A stretch of 64,000 nt of DNA from Aselliscus stoliczkanus (Eukaryota; Chordata; Mammalia; Chiroptera; Hipposideridae), in assembly GCA_033961575.1 (NCBI GenBank), contig CM066733.1, forward strand, positions 137,256,421 through 137,320,420, written 5' to 3'. Position numbers and translations under genes: made by a program. Position 1 is the first letter of the stretch; each line of letters opens with the position of its first letter. The notes under the pieces are model-generated. The model was not told the origin of the DNA. It did no database searches and saw nothing but the letters and a program-made list of their open reading frames with translations. Positions 11,606 to 24,110 of this stretch are shown in pieces.

Positions 11606-13079
11606 GAACGAAATGATGGTAAAAATCCAGAATAGATTTTATTTAAGTTCAAAAAGGGGAAGGAGCGGGTATTAGGAGGGGGTATATGATAATAGCAGTT
11701 AACTTTAGAGATCCTAGAGAGAAAAAAATAGTTATAATCAGTTAGGGCTGACATGTCAGTATGCTCAACAAAATGTATTGAGCCATTAAGCTTCTATCTA
11801 TGTTGGCTTCAACACTAGAATCACTAAGTTGCTGTTCTTGATACCGATAGTTCAGTTACACTCAGCAATCATAATATGTGAAGATTGGCACATGGTAACG
11901 GTAACAGTCAATCAAATGTGAAGCTGTGGAATAAAGAAGCAATTGTTTCTAATATCAGAAAATTAAAATGACAAGGCTCTTAGAAGAAGATTACCGACCA
12001 TGGCAACACCCACACAAATACTGTATTGCATTTGTTTTCCAATGACATAACATTTTAATGAGCAGTGGAAAAACACAGGTGTAGGTTACCTATGTTAGGC
12101 TTACCTTCAGCCCTGTCTCTGGCCTTGAATGGCATTTTATTCCCCAACAAAATCTCTCAAAGCGTATGAACACATGCATGAACCAGTCAAAATACCATAT
12201 TTGTCACAACTCTCATGTCTATGATATGTATTAACATAAATAGTACAAGGAAAATAACTTTTTGAAGCAATGAAAAGCTTTCTTTCTGAGAAAAATAAGT
12301 TGTTAAAAAGCAGTTGATAATATGTAAGATGCTAAAGGTTATTTTTATGGCAAGATTTCCTCAAACTAATTAAATAAGCAAATATTACAAATAATAGCAT
12401 TGTGTTATTTTCCTTCTTCTTATTTTATCTTAGAAGGGTCATGCAAAATGTTTTTAAAATACAAATAGTTCATAAAATATCCTATCCGATTTTTGGAAAC
12501 AGACCAATGACATTCCTTGTTAAAAGCACATGAAGTAAGATTCATTTTGACATGAATCTTACTAAATGTCTTCCAGTCCAATCTAAATCTACTGTAATGC
12601 TTATATTTCTATTCTACTAAAGAACATTGTTTCAATTATGTTTTAGAAAAGGAGAAGACTGAAGTTTTCAGTTAACTTCATTAGTCTACATTAGGAAAAT
12701 GAAAAGACTATTGGGGAATATAATATTTATGTCCATGTTTAAAAATATGCTATAATGGTTTCCATAACTTAGGGGAGATAATATGCATAATTAGAAAATT
12801 AGATCGAGTTCTTTGTGCTGTATTTTAATACAAATCTTTCCAGAATCATCAAGGTTTTAATGAATTTTTGAAGCTCAGATTATAAAAAACATTTACAACA
12901 ATATCCCATAAAGATCTTTTTAAATCATTTGAACAACAAAGTTCAGTTAATTTTGAGAAAACCGAAGAAGGCTTAATACTTATGGAAAAAAAACACTATA
13001 AATATCTTAAGGGAAATAAACATCTTTAGGCATGTAAAATCTATAACTTAAGGGACACTCAATAATTTTGAGTTACCAT
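11606..13079. other. Unassigned AT-rich DNA with a 12-bp-arm hairpin
   Basis: No gene is recognised. A perfect inverted repeat with 12-bp arms and a 6-nt loop sits at 12534-12563, and weaker gacatt/aatgtc matches lie outside it. Confidence 0.4.
12534..12563. repeat. Perfect 12-bp inverted repeat
   Basis: Arms agtaagattcat (12534-12545) and atgaatcttact (12552-12563) pair fully around a 6-nt loop. Outside them, gacatt at about 12509 and aatgtc at about 12565 also complement each other. This could be the core of an old palindromic MITE. Confidence 0.85.
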
Positions 13080-13145
13080 GTTCCAAGACCAGGTATTAAG
13101 CCACTTATTTACATCATTTGCTTCATTTAATAGTCACATTTTGCT
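13080..13145 (+). mobile_element. MIR SINE 5' part (ancient, weak)
   Basis: The block around 'ttacatcatttgcttcattt' and 'aatagtcacatttt' resembles the MIR segment that precedes its core. It is short and diverged. Confidence 0.4.
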
Positions 13146-13340
13146 CACCATATGAAAATTACATTTAAATAGTCCCTTGGCCAGAAATACTATTTTTCAT
13201 AAAATAATTTAAAAATCTTAATTATTTCCCTTCTTATTTATGTCATTGGTCAACAAGGTAGATATGATACAGAAAGTGTTTTATTAAGAAGGTAAAGATC
13301 TGGACAGGTTAAAAGTAAGTTATCCTGTCTCAAGAAACTA

Positions 13341-13396
13341 AATGATGATGATAATAATAATAATAAGAGGAGGAGGAGGAGGAGGAGGAGGAGAAG
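13341..13396. repeat. Compound trinucleotide repeat (GAT)n(AAT)n(AGG)n
   Basis: Three adjacent trinucleotide tracts run from GAT to AAT to AGG. They sit at the 5' edge of an L1 remnant. Confidence 0.95.
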
Positions 13397-13399
13397 TTG

Positions 13400-15940
13400 T
13401 TAAAATCCAAATAAAAAGGAGGAATATAGTAAAGATACAAACAGAAATCATGAAATTGAAAACAAAACAAAAACAAGAGAGATTATAAATTAATCTAAAA
13501 CTTGGTCTTTGAAGAGATCAATAGACTGAAAACAAACAAACAAACAAGCAAACAAAACTCCAGTCAAACCAACTATGCAAAAAGGCAGAAGACATAATTT
13601 ATAAATGTCAGGAATGAAAGAGGTACTTGCTATAAGTTCAGATTTTACAGACGTTGAAAGAGAATAGAGGATTGATATCAATTTTATGTCAGTAAGTTGT
13701 ATAATTTAGATGATATTTATAAATACTTTGAAAAATATAAATTATCAAAAGTACAATGTGCAAAAGGAAAACTAATAATCTTTATGTATTAAGGAAATGG
13801 AACATGTAGACAAAAACCTTCTCACAGGGAAAACTCAAGGCCTAGGTAGCTATTTTAAGTAACTTATCAAATAATTTAGAAGAAAATAATATTAATTCTA
13901 CAAAATCTCTCTTAGTAAATTATAAGAAAAGAGAAACTCCTCAACTCATTTTATAAAGGAAGTATTGCATTGGTGCAAAAAAGCAGACAAAAACAACACA
14001 GGGGAAAAAAAAAATACAAACTGATAGTCTTTATGAATATAGATACAAAATCCCTTAACACAACATTAGCAAACTGAATCCAGCAATACATAAAAAGAAT
14101 GATACATCACAATGAAGTGGATTTTTTTCCGAAATGCAAGGTTGGTTCCGCATTTTAAAACCAATCAATTCAATTGACCATATCCAAAAGATAAGAGAAA
14201 TTATATTATCATCTCAATAAATGCATTTGCAAAATTCAGCACTTACTTTTTATAAAAACTCATAGAAAACTAGAACTAGAAGAAACATCCTCAATCTGAT
14301 AAAGTGTGTCTATGAAAAACCTACAGCTAATGGTGAAAATACGAATGATTTACCCCTAAGATTGAGAGGAATACAAAGAGGTCTATTCCCATAATTTCCA
14401 TTCAAAATTATATTGGATGCCTGAACCAGAACAGTAATACAAGAATGAAAAAGGATCTACATTGGAATTGTATTTTTTTTCTTGAAGGCAAACAGCATGA
14501 CAGACTCTTTAGAAAATACAAGGTAATCTACAAATATATGGCTAGAACCAATGAGTGAATTTAGCAAGATTGTACAATAGAAGGCTGATATAAAAAATGA
14601 GTTCTATATAACAGCAGCATACAATTTGATTGTAAAAGACCACATCAGTATCCACAATTAGCATCACAACTGCATCAAAATATAAAACACTTAGATATAA
14701 ATCTAACAAAACATGGGCAAGACATACATGGAAAAATGCAAAATATTACTTAGAGGAAGTAATGAGGACCTAAATAAATGGAGAGATATACAATATTTCA
14801 TGAATCAAAAGACTCAATATTTACCAAATACCATATACAAAAATTAATTTGAAATGCACCAGAATCCTAATTGTGAAATGAAAAACTATAAAATTATAAG
14901 ACTCTAGACAAAAATAGAAGAAAATCTAGTAACCTTGGGTTGAATATTTTTTAATTATACACAAAGAGAATAAATCATAAAAGGAAAAAACCTGATAAAT
15001 TCAATTTTATAAAATTTAGAAACTTTTCCTCTTCAAAGGATATTATTAAGAAAACGAACTGATAAATTATGAACTGGGAGAATATATTTGCAAACCCTAT
15101 ATGATAAAGGACTTGTATCTAGAATCTAGAAATAACCCTTATAAATCTATAAGAAACCAAATAACCCCATAAAGAAATGGGCAAATGACTTGAAAAGGAC
15201 AGTTTACCTAAGCAGATATGTAAATGACCAATAAGTTCATGAAAATGCATAACACCATTGATCGCTATGGAAGTGTAAATTGAAGCCATAATGTTATACT
15301 GTCACACACTCTCTAGAATGATAAAAATTAGAAAGACTGACAATAAACAAGTGTTAGTGAGAAAATACAGCAACTGGAATTCTCAAATACTTAATACAAT
15401 CCCACTCCTAGGCATTTACTAGGAGAAATAAAAACTTAATTACAAAAACATGTACCTACTTATTCATGGTTGCTTTATCCATAATAATTTCCAACTGAAA
15501 AGAACCCAAACGTCTATCAACTAAGGAAAATTGTAGCATATCTAAATTGTGACATACTTCTACTATGGAATACTACCCATCATTAAAAAGAATCACCTGA
15601 TACATGCAGCAGCATGTATCAATAACAAAAGTAATATATGAAATCAAAAAAGCCATATAGAAAACATAACACACACCCACACACACTTCTAGGAAATGCA
15701 AAACTATAATCATAGAAGACAGACCAGTCGGTAGTCACCAGGGCCCAGGGATAGGGACAAGGGAGTGACGGTAGAGAGGCATGGATTTACTTTTTTAGAA
15801 TGTTGAGGATATTTTATGTCATTATTTTAATGATTATATACAAATGATCACAGCTCTTCAAATTTTACACTTAAAATTGGGTAGATTTTACTGTATATAT
15901 TTTATAATCTACTAAAGCTGATTTAATACAAAAATACCTT
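13400..15940 (+). mobile_element. Old L1, most of ORF2 plus 3' UTR, sense
   Basis: This is the longest continuous L1 relic in the window. The blocks follow ORF2 order: a connector with 'gaagagatcaatagactgaa' near 13510, an RT region at about 14040-14560 (including 'cctacagctaatggtgaaaa' at 14321), and C-terminal sequence near 15400-15600 ('cactcctaggcatttactag'). A 3' UTR follows, with 'cagaccagtcggtagtcacc' near 15720. Many stops and indels show that it is long dead. I place it in an L1M-age group by eye. Confidence 0.8.
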
Positions 15941-15944
15941 ATTC

Positions 15945-16012
15945 AAAGTCATTTATGTTGTTACTGGTAGAGCCAGTTCTCAGATCCAGAATTCTGGCTC
16001 TGAGTACATTAC
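15945..16012 (+). mobile_element. MIR SINE fragment
   Basis: The block 'ttactggtagagccagttct' followed by 'attctggctctgagtacatt' matches the 3' half of a MIR core. It abuts the end of the L1. Confidence 0.6.
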
Positions 16013-16194
16013 TTTATATGTTACTGAAAGTCAGTGAGTGCTACTGCCACAACTGAAGGAGCCCACTGAGCATGACCGTTCTCAGCTGCGAGGAAAAATG
16101 TATTCAGGATGCCATGCTTTTTTCATGATTCACATTCCGATTAACATTGTGCTGTAAGACATTGTTACCACACACATATGATTTATGTAAATGG

Positions 16195-16580
16195 GGACTG
16201 TTGGTTACATTCTGTCCCCCTCGAAATTTAAGTATTAAAATCATAACTCCTAGTACCTCAGAATGTGACCTTGTCTGGAAATAGAGTTATTGCAGATGTA
16301 ATTAGTAAAGGCCTGCACACAGAAAAGAACACGATGTGAAGATGAAGGCAGAAACTGATTGGGGTGATGAGCAGAAGCCAAGGAATGCGAAAGATGGCAG
16401 CAACCACCAGAACTAGAAGAGCGACATGCAACGGATTCTCTCCCAGCCCTCAGAAGGAGCCAACCCTGCTACACTTTGAGCTTGGACTTCTAGACTCTGA
16501 TACTTTGAGGAAATACATTTTTGTTGTTCAAGCCACCCAGTTTGCAGAACTTTGTTACAGCAGCCCTAGAAAACTAAAAC
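16195..16580 (+). mobile_element. MLT1-type MaLR solo LTR
   Basis: Recognisable blocks in order are 'tacctcagaatgtgaccttg', 'ttgcagatgtaattagtaaa', 'gaacacgatgtgaagatgaa', 'ccctcagaaggagccaaccc' and the terminal 'caagccacccagtttgcaga ... cagccctagaaaac'. This is the known MLT1 (ERVL-MaLR) LTR pattern. No internal region is attached, so it is a solo LTR. The 76-codon frame at 16364-16594 is inside it and not a gene. Confidence 0.85.
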
Positions 16581-16767
16581 AGGTACACACGTAGTGAGTG
16601 TTGCCAAGGATCAGGCCTTGGGAGTGCATACGAAACTCTCAGTAAACCGTTAAAGCTCTCTTAGGCACAAACATTTTACTTTGAAAATAAAAAAATAAAT
16701 AAATTAAAAAAATATATATATGCTTGTATGTTGAATGACATTGGTCTCTCATAAAAACATTGCCTTA

Positions 16768-16926
16768 GGGCCAGCCGAGTGGCTCAGTTGGTTAAGAGCT
16801 TGCTTAAGAGTGCGAGCTGAGCTCTGAGCAACAGCAGTTTGATGCCCAGACCGAGCTGAGTTGCCGCTAAGCTGCCAACCGGTGGCAGGATGGCTCGGCT
16901 AAACAAAACAAAACAAAACAAAAAAA
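16768..16926 (+). mobile_element. tRNA-derived SINE, family B
   Basis: The body is the same as the copy at 6655: head GGGCCAGCCGAGTGGC, A-box-like 'tcagttggttaagagct', GAGCTGAG-rich middle, and a tail of CAAAA units. The repeat aaaacattg flanks it (about 16754 and 16930), supporting retrotransposition. Confidence 0.88.
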
Positions 16927-18539
16927 CCAAAACATTGTTTGTTTTGAACTGGGGATCCTTTTAAAGAATGCTTTCCCTTCCCAGGATGAGATTTATTTTA
17001 GTCCTTTCTCTCCCCCCATCTTTAGCATTAATATGTTTGTGGAAAAATAACCAATTCTGATGTCATTTGGCATAATACCCAATAGCATCAATTTCCCAAG
17101 TTTCAATTTACTTATTAAAAAGTTTGGTGATGACTTCACAAGCACACGGTTCATATAATTTCATGAATATTTGAGTTACTGGAAGAACTCCAGATGCTAT
17201 TATCCTTTTTCCTAATTCACATGTTTTGGCATATAGCTCGAAGACACAAGATTAATGTTTCGATAGTAGTTTATTATAATCATTATTGCTTACTCCTAAC
17301 TACATACTTAGATGCTTAGTTACTTTAATTTGTTTATTTAGCTAAGCAATTATACTACATGCAAATCTGATTTTCTTTAGCTTATTTGCATAGAATATGT
17401 TCATTTGCATATAGGTATGAAACGGCCTTGTGAGTTTTTATTTTGAATATCTCCATGTGCACCTGTGTCAATCTGGAGATGAATAGTGTTTGGTGTTTGT
17501 CTGAATATATTCCAGGTTGGAGGGTGGGCAGAGCAGAGGATGAGTGATTATCAAAGTGACTAACGAAAGCTCTGACGGACTAAAAGTTCTGGTGGGAATA
17601 AGTAATAGCCCAGCAGATTTTACTGGAGATGAACAATTAAAGTTCCCCAGGTACTCTCTGCTTGAGGTAAGCCAGAGCCTGACAGCAGATCTGAACTGGA
17701 GCATGGGGCTTGAACATTAAATGAATATGGACAATGTCATCAGATAATATTGTAAGCTACAAGAATAAATCTTCATTCTTAAAGAAATTAAATGTAAAAT
17801 GGAAGATAGTCACAAATACAAAAAAGTACTTACAAATACTTTTGTTTTTACATGAAAATGACATTACTCCCTCTCGGCCCAAATTAATTTTAGGAGAAAA
17901 CAATAGATAGCACTTCATAACTCCACCCCAAGTCATTTTTGCTGTTGTTTACCACTGAAATGATGAATCGACTTAGCTACCTGGTAACACAGAAATGTGC
18001 TTGAAATAATAATGTCCATAACTCCATCACTATTAAAGCTTGGCTTCATTAGTGCCTCACAAACAAACTGAACTACAGAACAAAAAGATACTCGATAACA
18101 GCTGAAAACTTCCTGTGTAGTATGTCCTACAAGTGAGAATCAGGTTACAGGATAATTATTGATACTATTGCTTTTCATACTCCAGAGGGACTATAATAAA
18201 GATTTTACAATTGTCACATCTTAGAAAGCTGAGTCGAATTGTCCAAAGTTATACTTTAATGAATATTTCAAGTCCACTCTTCTCTAACATTTCTTATCTA
18301 TGTTACATCCCAGTGGTGTCCTCGTTTGAGCTAGCGGCAATAAATTTATAACACTTGACTTTTAATCATATACTTCCCAGTTGAAAAATGCAGTATTTCC
18401 CTTTATGGAAGGTGCCTCTCCTTATCCAAGCTGGAAGGATTCACAGCAGGCACTGTACTATGCTTCTTTAATCTCTTTTGACTGTTCCAGTTTATTGCTG
18501 GGCATAGTATAAATATGCTACCATACTATACATAAATGG
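16927..18539. other. Unassigned DNA with an octamer cluster
   Basis: No gene or repeat family is recognised. It contains the POU octamer cluster at 17359-17410. The antisense 78-codon frame at 17468-17704 has no recognisable domain. Confidence 0.4.
17359..17410. promoter_or_regulatory. Cluster of three perfect POU octamer motifs
   Basis: The consensus octamer ATGCAAAT lies at 17359-17366, with its reverse complement ATTTGCAT at 17384-17391 and 17403-17410. The three sites span 52 bp with start-to-start spacings of 25 and 19 bp. POU-domain factors bind this motif. The surrounding 150 bp also holds several TTA/ATTA cores and shows no repeat signature. A regulatory role is inferred from clustering only. 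Confidence 0.4.
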
Positions 18540-18925
18540 GCACTTATTATCACTCTAGAGGTTGACCGACATTCACAAGTTGAACTCACTCCTGTAATAT
18601 GTTCCCAGGTCAAAAAACAGAACATTACCAAGCACTCTCAGAAACTTCTTAGTACCTCTTTCAAATCAAGACCCCATCTTCACGGTAAACTAATATCATG
18701 ACAACTAATTGGATTGTTTTTGTTCTTTTTAAAAATGAGATGATGCAATATATACTCTTTCTGTTTAGCTTTTCTTTCATTAGGCTTTCATAAATTATCC
18801 ATATTATTTCATACAGTATTAGGCCGTTCACTTTCACTAACGTACACTATTCCACATTTTAGCTATCCATTCTGTTGTTGATGGAAGTTTGACTAATTTC
18901 CAGTTGAGGATTATTACAGTAAATT
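18540..18925 (-). mobile_element. Old L1 3' UTR, antisense
   Basis: Blocks such as 'atgatgcaatatatactctt', 'tattccacattttagctatc' and 'gttgatggaagtttgactaa' are the complement of an L1 3' UTR and ORF2 end. It is strongly diverged. Confidence 0.65.
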
Positions 18926-19394
18926 CAGGGCTGAGGTATTGAGATTTGTTCTTAGTATTTTATTAGATTATTCTAAGGTCACCCAATTCTAAGAGCTGCA
19001 AAGCATGAAATAAATCATGCATAGTACATACGCCAGTATTTATTACACTCTTGATAAGCATTGTTTGATCCTAGAAAAGTATATTTTAAAAATATTAAGG
19101 GAGGTATTTTGATTGCCATTTTTATGGCATTTTTATGGCTTTTTAGTTTTGAAGCCTACTCTTGCATCTTAGGGTAAAGAAGTTGTTACTTTTGGTAAAA
19201 AGCATTTGAGGATTGGGGTAGGTGTTTCCAGTTGACTAAATTGAGAAATCAAAACAAACCAACAAAAGAGAATAAATGAATAAGTTTCTCATAATATGCC
19301 ACACAGTCTACTCCCACAAAACAGCTTAACATAATTTTGATATATATGTACATATACACATGTACATGCAGACATAAATATGTGTGTGTCTATT
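18926..19394. other. Unassigned DNA
   Basis: No gene. A short direct repeat of 'tttttatggc' occurs at about 19120-19140, and an ATGTACATATACA-type patch at 19342-19368. Confidence 0.4.
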
Positions 19395-20035
19395 TTTAAT
19401 ATAGATGGTTATCTGAGCAGTTTTAGGTTCATATCAAAACGGAGCAGAAAGTACAGAGTTCCCATATATCCACTGCCCCCGACACAAGCACAGCCTCACC
19501 TAGCCAGTATCAACATCCCATACCAGTGGTACTTCTGAGACAATCAATGGACCTACACGGACACATCAATATCAAAACAAATCCCTAGCTTCCGTGAGGG
19601 TTCACTTTTGGTGTTGTATGTTCTATGGGTTTTGATAAATGTTTAAGACTTGTATCCACCAAGATGGTATCACACAAAATAGTGTCTCAGACCAAACCAT
19701 CTTCTGCATTCTGTCTACTTATACCTCCCTCCTCCCTAATCCCTGGCAACAAGTGATCCTTTTACTGTCTCCATAGTTTTGCCTCTTTCCAGAGTGCCGC
19801 ATAGTTGAATACAATATGTGTAACCCTTGAATTGACTTCTTTCACACAAGTGAAATATACATTTAAGATTTAGCTATGTCTTTTCATGACTTGGTAGCAC
19901 ATTTCTTTTTGGTGCTGAATAATATTTTATTCTCTGGATGGACCATAGTTTGTCCTTTACCTACTGAAAGGCATTTGGTTGTTCTCTGTATGATTTTGCT
20001 AACTTTCTTACTATCCTCTCCCACACAAAACATCA
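19395..20035 (-). mobile_element. L1 3' UTR, antisense
   Basis: The complement reads as an L1 3' UTR. Diagnostic blocks are 'cctccctcctccctaatccc' near 19727, 'tggcaacaagtgatcctttt' and 'tggatggaccatagtttgtc' near 19938. It is the same region as 5440-6000 and 27335-27790 but from a different insertion. Confidence 0.7.
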
Positions 20036-21807
20036 TCTAAAAATATAGTGTTTTCTTTAATGAATAATTCAGGTTCTAATTTTTGTAGCCCCAAATCAGA
20101 GGTAATTTTCATTTCCATCAATTGGACTATATTGTTTCAGCATAAAAAATATATAAATTTATTTTTTGACAATTTCAGGTGATGCGTGTAGGTGGCTTCC
20201 CAGGAGAGCTCTCTATCTAGGCAATCTTGCTGCTGAAGAAAACTAGTATATAAGCTAATTAACATCTAGTTTGTTAATTCCCATAAATAGAAATTTCAGG
20301 TTTTGAAAAACACATTTTCTCTTCTTACTTTAACAGAGATTAATACCTTAGGTTGTTTTTTTGCACACTTTCTTAGAGTGCATAATAATTATTGCATACA
20401 CATGTTTAATGTGCAGTATCCTATCAGAAAATTAAGGTATGGTCTTCCTCTTAAAAATAGGATTGTGTGAGTGGTGATGACATTTACACATTTTTAAATG
20501 CCTTAGGATATACATTTTTAGGTGATTTTTATCTTATTTTTAATTAATTGACTTATAAAAATCCAAAATTTCTTGAGAAATGAAATATATTCAGGAGTAT
20601 AAATTTCTTTTATTGCGGAATCTTACATTTGCACAAATGTTAAGTAAAGCAATTTCAGTTCTGTTGAATAAGGGGAAGAAAAATCCATAGTAATCTTCCA
20701 TAACCATAGATCTTTGTTACTGCTTCTGCTCTATTTTTATTCCCAAGGAGAAAAAGCTCAACAGTTTTTGTCATAAAAGAAATCAATGACTATACACTCA
20801 CCTTTATATATAGCACATGAAAAAAGGAAATTCAAAGAAGATGTAACTATAAGAGGGTTGACGCTCATTCACATAGTCTTATTTTTGGAGTACTATTCCA
20901 TCTTGCCAAGATTAATCTATCAATCAGTCTAACTATTCAAGTACCAACTTTTAATAAAAGGAGGTATAATCTGTGAACCTCTGTTTTTTTTTTCTATTGT
21001 TACATTCTTATGATAGTCACCATGTTGATATTATAACTGCATGCATGATTATATATTAAACACTTTGGTGGGTGTTATATATTAAAAATAAATCTATATC
21101 TTTGCCTAAAGAAGGTACCAGGATTTTAGGTAGAAAACCTACTGAAGGTTGATGCTGGATGAAGTTTTGAAAACAACTTATATTCTCTAGTCTCTTTACC
21201 TCCCTGAAGAGTTATACCTTATGTCTCTTTGACAGACACACACATGGAAGAATTAAGTGAAATGAATTGAGTTCTTCCAGTGTCTAAATAATGTTCTCTT
21301 AAACAAATATAAACTTATCAAATACCACTAATGAATATGTTACGGTGCCTTCCCACCATCAAACTGCCTGTGTGATCAACTAGGACACCTGGAAAAAAAA
21401 AAACAATGGTATCTTATTCTAATATATTTTTATTCCTAAACACATTTTAAAGTCTGTCAAAAAATATAATGTGTGACCTTTTTTTCCCATATTTTAAAAA
21501 CAACTTACAGAAATTCTTTAGGTCTAGTTAACGAAGCATTATACATCTTGTGAAAATACATACTCCACTTACTTTATGACACAAAGGGCTCATATTCTCA
21601 TAGGATTTCTATGACTGTTACTTCTCCTCATTCTTTATTTTGAACAAAAATGAGCAAAGATAAAATTAATGTAATGGGGTTAGCTTTAGCCTTGGTTCTT
21701 TCTGCGCTTCATTAGAATCCTAAGTCTTTTAAAAACTGTCAACCCTGATTTCCTAATAAATAAGAAAATAGACCTGAATTTTATTTTTCTTAGGAAAAAC
21801 CCAGTTC
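20036..21807. other. Unassigned AT-rich DNA
   Basis: No gene or confidently named repeat. It is T-rich with short homopolymers. A second ATTTGCAT-like string is absent here. Confidence 0.35.
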
Positions 21808-21822
21808 TAAAATTATGTTATT

Positions 21823-21947
21823 GGGCCGGCCAAGTGGCATGGTGGTTAAGCGCTGGCTTGGGAAGCCAGCGGCCCCGGTTCAGGTCCCACATATGAGGGT
21901 CAGTGACACTGCCCTCAAAAAAAATAAATAAAAAATAAATACATAAA
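21823..21947 (+). mobile_element. tRNA-derived SINE, family A
   Basis: A full-length copy with a GGGCCGGCC head, the intact anticodon-like arm and a B-box-like region. The tail is AAATAAATA-rich. The 14-bp target duplication taaaattatgttat lies immediately before it (about 21808-21821) and after the tail (about 21949-21962), an unusually clean pair. Confidence 0.92.
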
Positions 21948-21962
21948 TAAAATTATGTTATA

Positions 21963-23794
21963 TAGGCTTTCTTTTTGTCAGATAATATACCTTTTACATA
22001 TTTGCTGAATCTTCTTAAATAGTTAATCATTTTAAGACTTCTTCCAAGTAGTACTCATGGAATAAAATTCAGGGCTTTATTTCAGATGTGGTACAGCCAC
22101 AGAGAGCACAGACATGTTCACAGGAAAAAGAAACAATAGCTATTCTTGAACTATAGATTTGCTTGTCAGATCTTTTACAACTTTTCCTTCCTTTTAGAAA
22201 AATCTTATTTTATGCAAGAAAGGACAGCTCTGATTTCAAGAGAGCAAGGTATCATAATCCTATCCACCCAAAATTGACAATTTCCTCCACATTTCTTCAC
22301 CTAGTAAGGTACTAAGAATGTTTCTCTCTATGTCCCAATCAGTTGGTTAAAATACTTAACAGTATTTGACCTATATTAGGTAGCATTACATTCATTTTTG
22401 TACCATTTAATGTGATTTTATGCAATTATTATTCATTTACATAATTTATTGTCTTTTTCACAGAATTTGGTTCCTTCTAAACTTGCAATTCATCAGAATT
22501 TTATAGTGAAACTAAAGAAAGTCCCTTTAATAAAATTTACATTGACATGAAAATTCATATTATTTACCTACAAAACATATTCTCTGATAATGTCTAAACT
22601 TGTTATTTTCCTACCACCCTACATTTATTTTAAAAATTCCACAGTATTCAAGATTAATTTTAGTTATAAACAAAATATACCACATTTTAAATGTGCAGCA
22701 AAAATATAGGAGATATTTGGAGGAGAAGTAAATTGAAACCTTTAGTTTCCAACGTGGGTAGAATTTAACTAGTCTTCATTATCATAAAGGGAGACACCAT
22801 TTCTAAAAGGCCCACATAAGGGCCTGGAGGTAGAACTGGGCGGAAACATGAAGTAACAAATTTCTAGTCACGTGGCTGAGTGAACTCTTAGGAAAGTGGT
22901 GGTCTAGGGGTCAGCTATAGGGTGTAGTATGGGATTCCATCTTCCACAGTGAGGAGTCTATGAGAGACATACCTATAATTCAGGGAAGAGGCAGTTCTGA
23001 ACATCTCTGAGAAACAGAAGCTTCCCTTATTAATCTGCCAAGCCCACATCTGGTCCTCTAGAGACTTCAAATTTATGTGTACCACTTCTGGAGTCAGCAG
23101 GCTTATCTGACCACATCCCTGGAGTTTTCCCATTCTCACCTTCTCTCTGCACATGGTATATTCACCATCTGTGTGTTCATTGTACCACTTTGTCTACACT
23201 GTCCCAAGTTGTCTTCTGAAAATTGTAGGGGGATTTGGAAGAATTCAAAACAGTTTGCCTCTGTCCATGAGGGTATGGCAAATTTATAAACACTGGAAAT
23301 GCTCCTAACATGTTTCCTCATATCTTTGATTGATTAGAATTTAGTCCAACTGAAGCTGCAAACATATGACATAGGTTTTTCCAAATATATAAGTAAATTG
23401 ATTTTTTTAAGAATTAAAGTAGCTCAGCAGGTGAAATTAATTGGTATTTATAAATATTTTTGTAGGCACTGCTAACAAACACAGTTCATACACTTTCAAC
23501 AGATGCCATTTGTGATAAGTGTATAAGTGACTATTCTCTTCAATATAAACATACACCTGTAAATGTCAAAAAAGTAACATGAGCCTTTGAGCGATAAAAA
23601 GATCAGTATTCTTTTTTTTTTAATGACTCAGTCACTGAATATAACAATCTTTCAGTGAAAACATATTCTGGTGGAGTACCAGTTATGATGGGAGAGAATT
23701 TTCATGTTTCACAGTTAGAGTGAAAATAAAGATTAGAAATTTACAGGTAGAAAAGAAAAATGCCTTGACAGAAAGAAAAATATTGGGGAATACT
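21963..23794. other. Unassigned DNA, possible old repeat at 22790-23300
   Basis: Positions 21963-22789 show nothing recognisable. Positions 22790-23300 are less AT-rich and give overlapping frames of 60-79 codons on both strands, which is typical of old LTR or DNA-transposon material. I could not name a family or find a motif. Confidence 0.35.
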
Positions 23795-24110
23795 GTCATT
23801 TGTGGCAACTTGGATGAATCTTGAGATTATCATGCTAAGAGAAATAAATTAGACAGAAAAAGTCAAGAACCATATGATCTCACTCATATGTGGGATATAA
23901 AACTGAAAGCAACAAACGAACAAGACAAACAAACAAAAACTCATACACACAGACAATAGTTTAGTGGTTACCAGAGGGTAAGGGGGAAGGGAGGTGGTAG
24001 AAGATGGTAAATGGGATCAAATATATGGCAACAGAAGAACTGACTCTGGGTGGTGAACATGCAATGCAATATATGGATAGTATATTTTATAACTGAGCTA
24101 TTCACTTTAT
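23795..24110 (+). mobile_element. L1 3' UTR fragment, sense
   Basis: The blocks 'tgagattatcatgctaagag', 'tttagtggttaccagagggt' and 'gggatcaaatatatggcaac' match the 3' UTRs at 28800-29100 and 39550-39850. It is 5' truncated. The end is degraded near 24110 with no clear A tail. Confidence 0.85.

Noticed and set aside
16364..16594. 76-codon Arg-rich frame as a small gene
   Set aside because: It lies wholly inside an MLT1 LTR.
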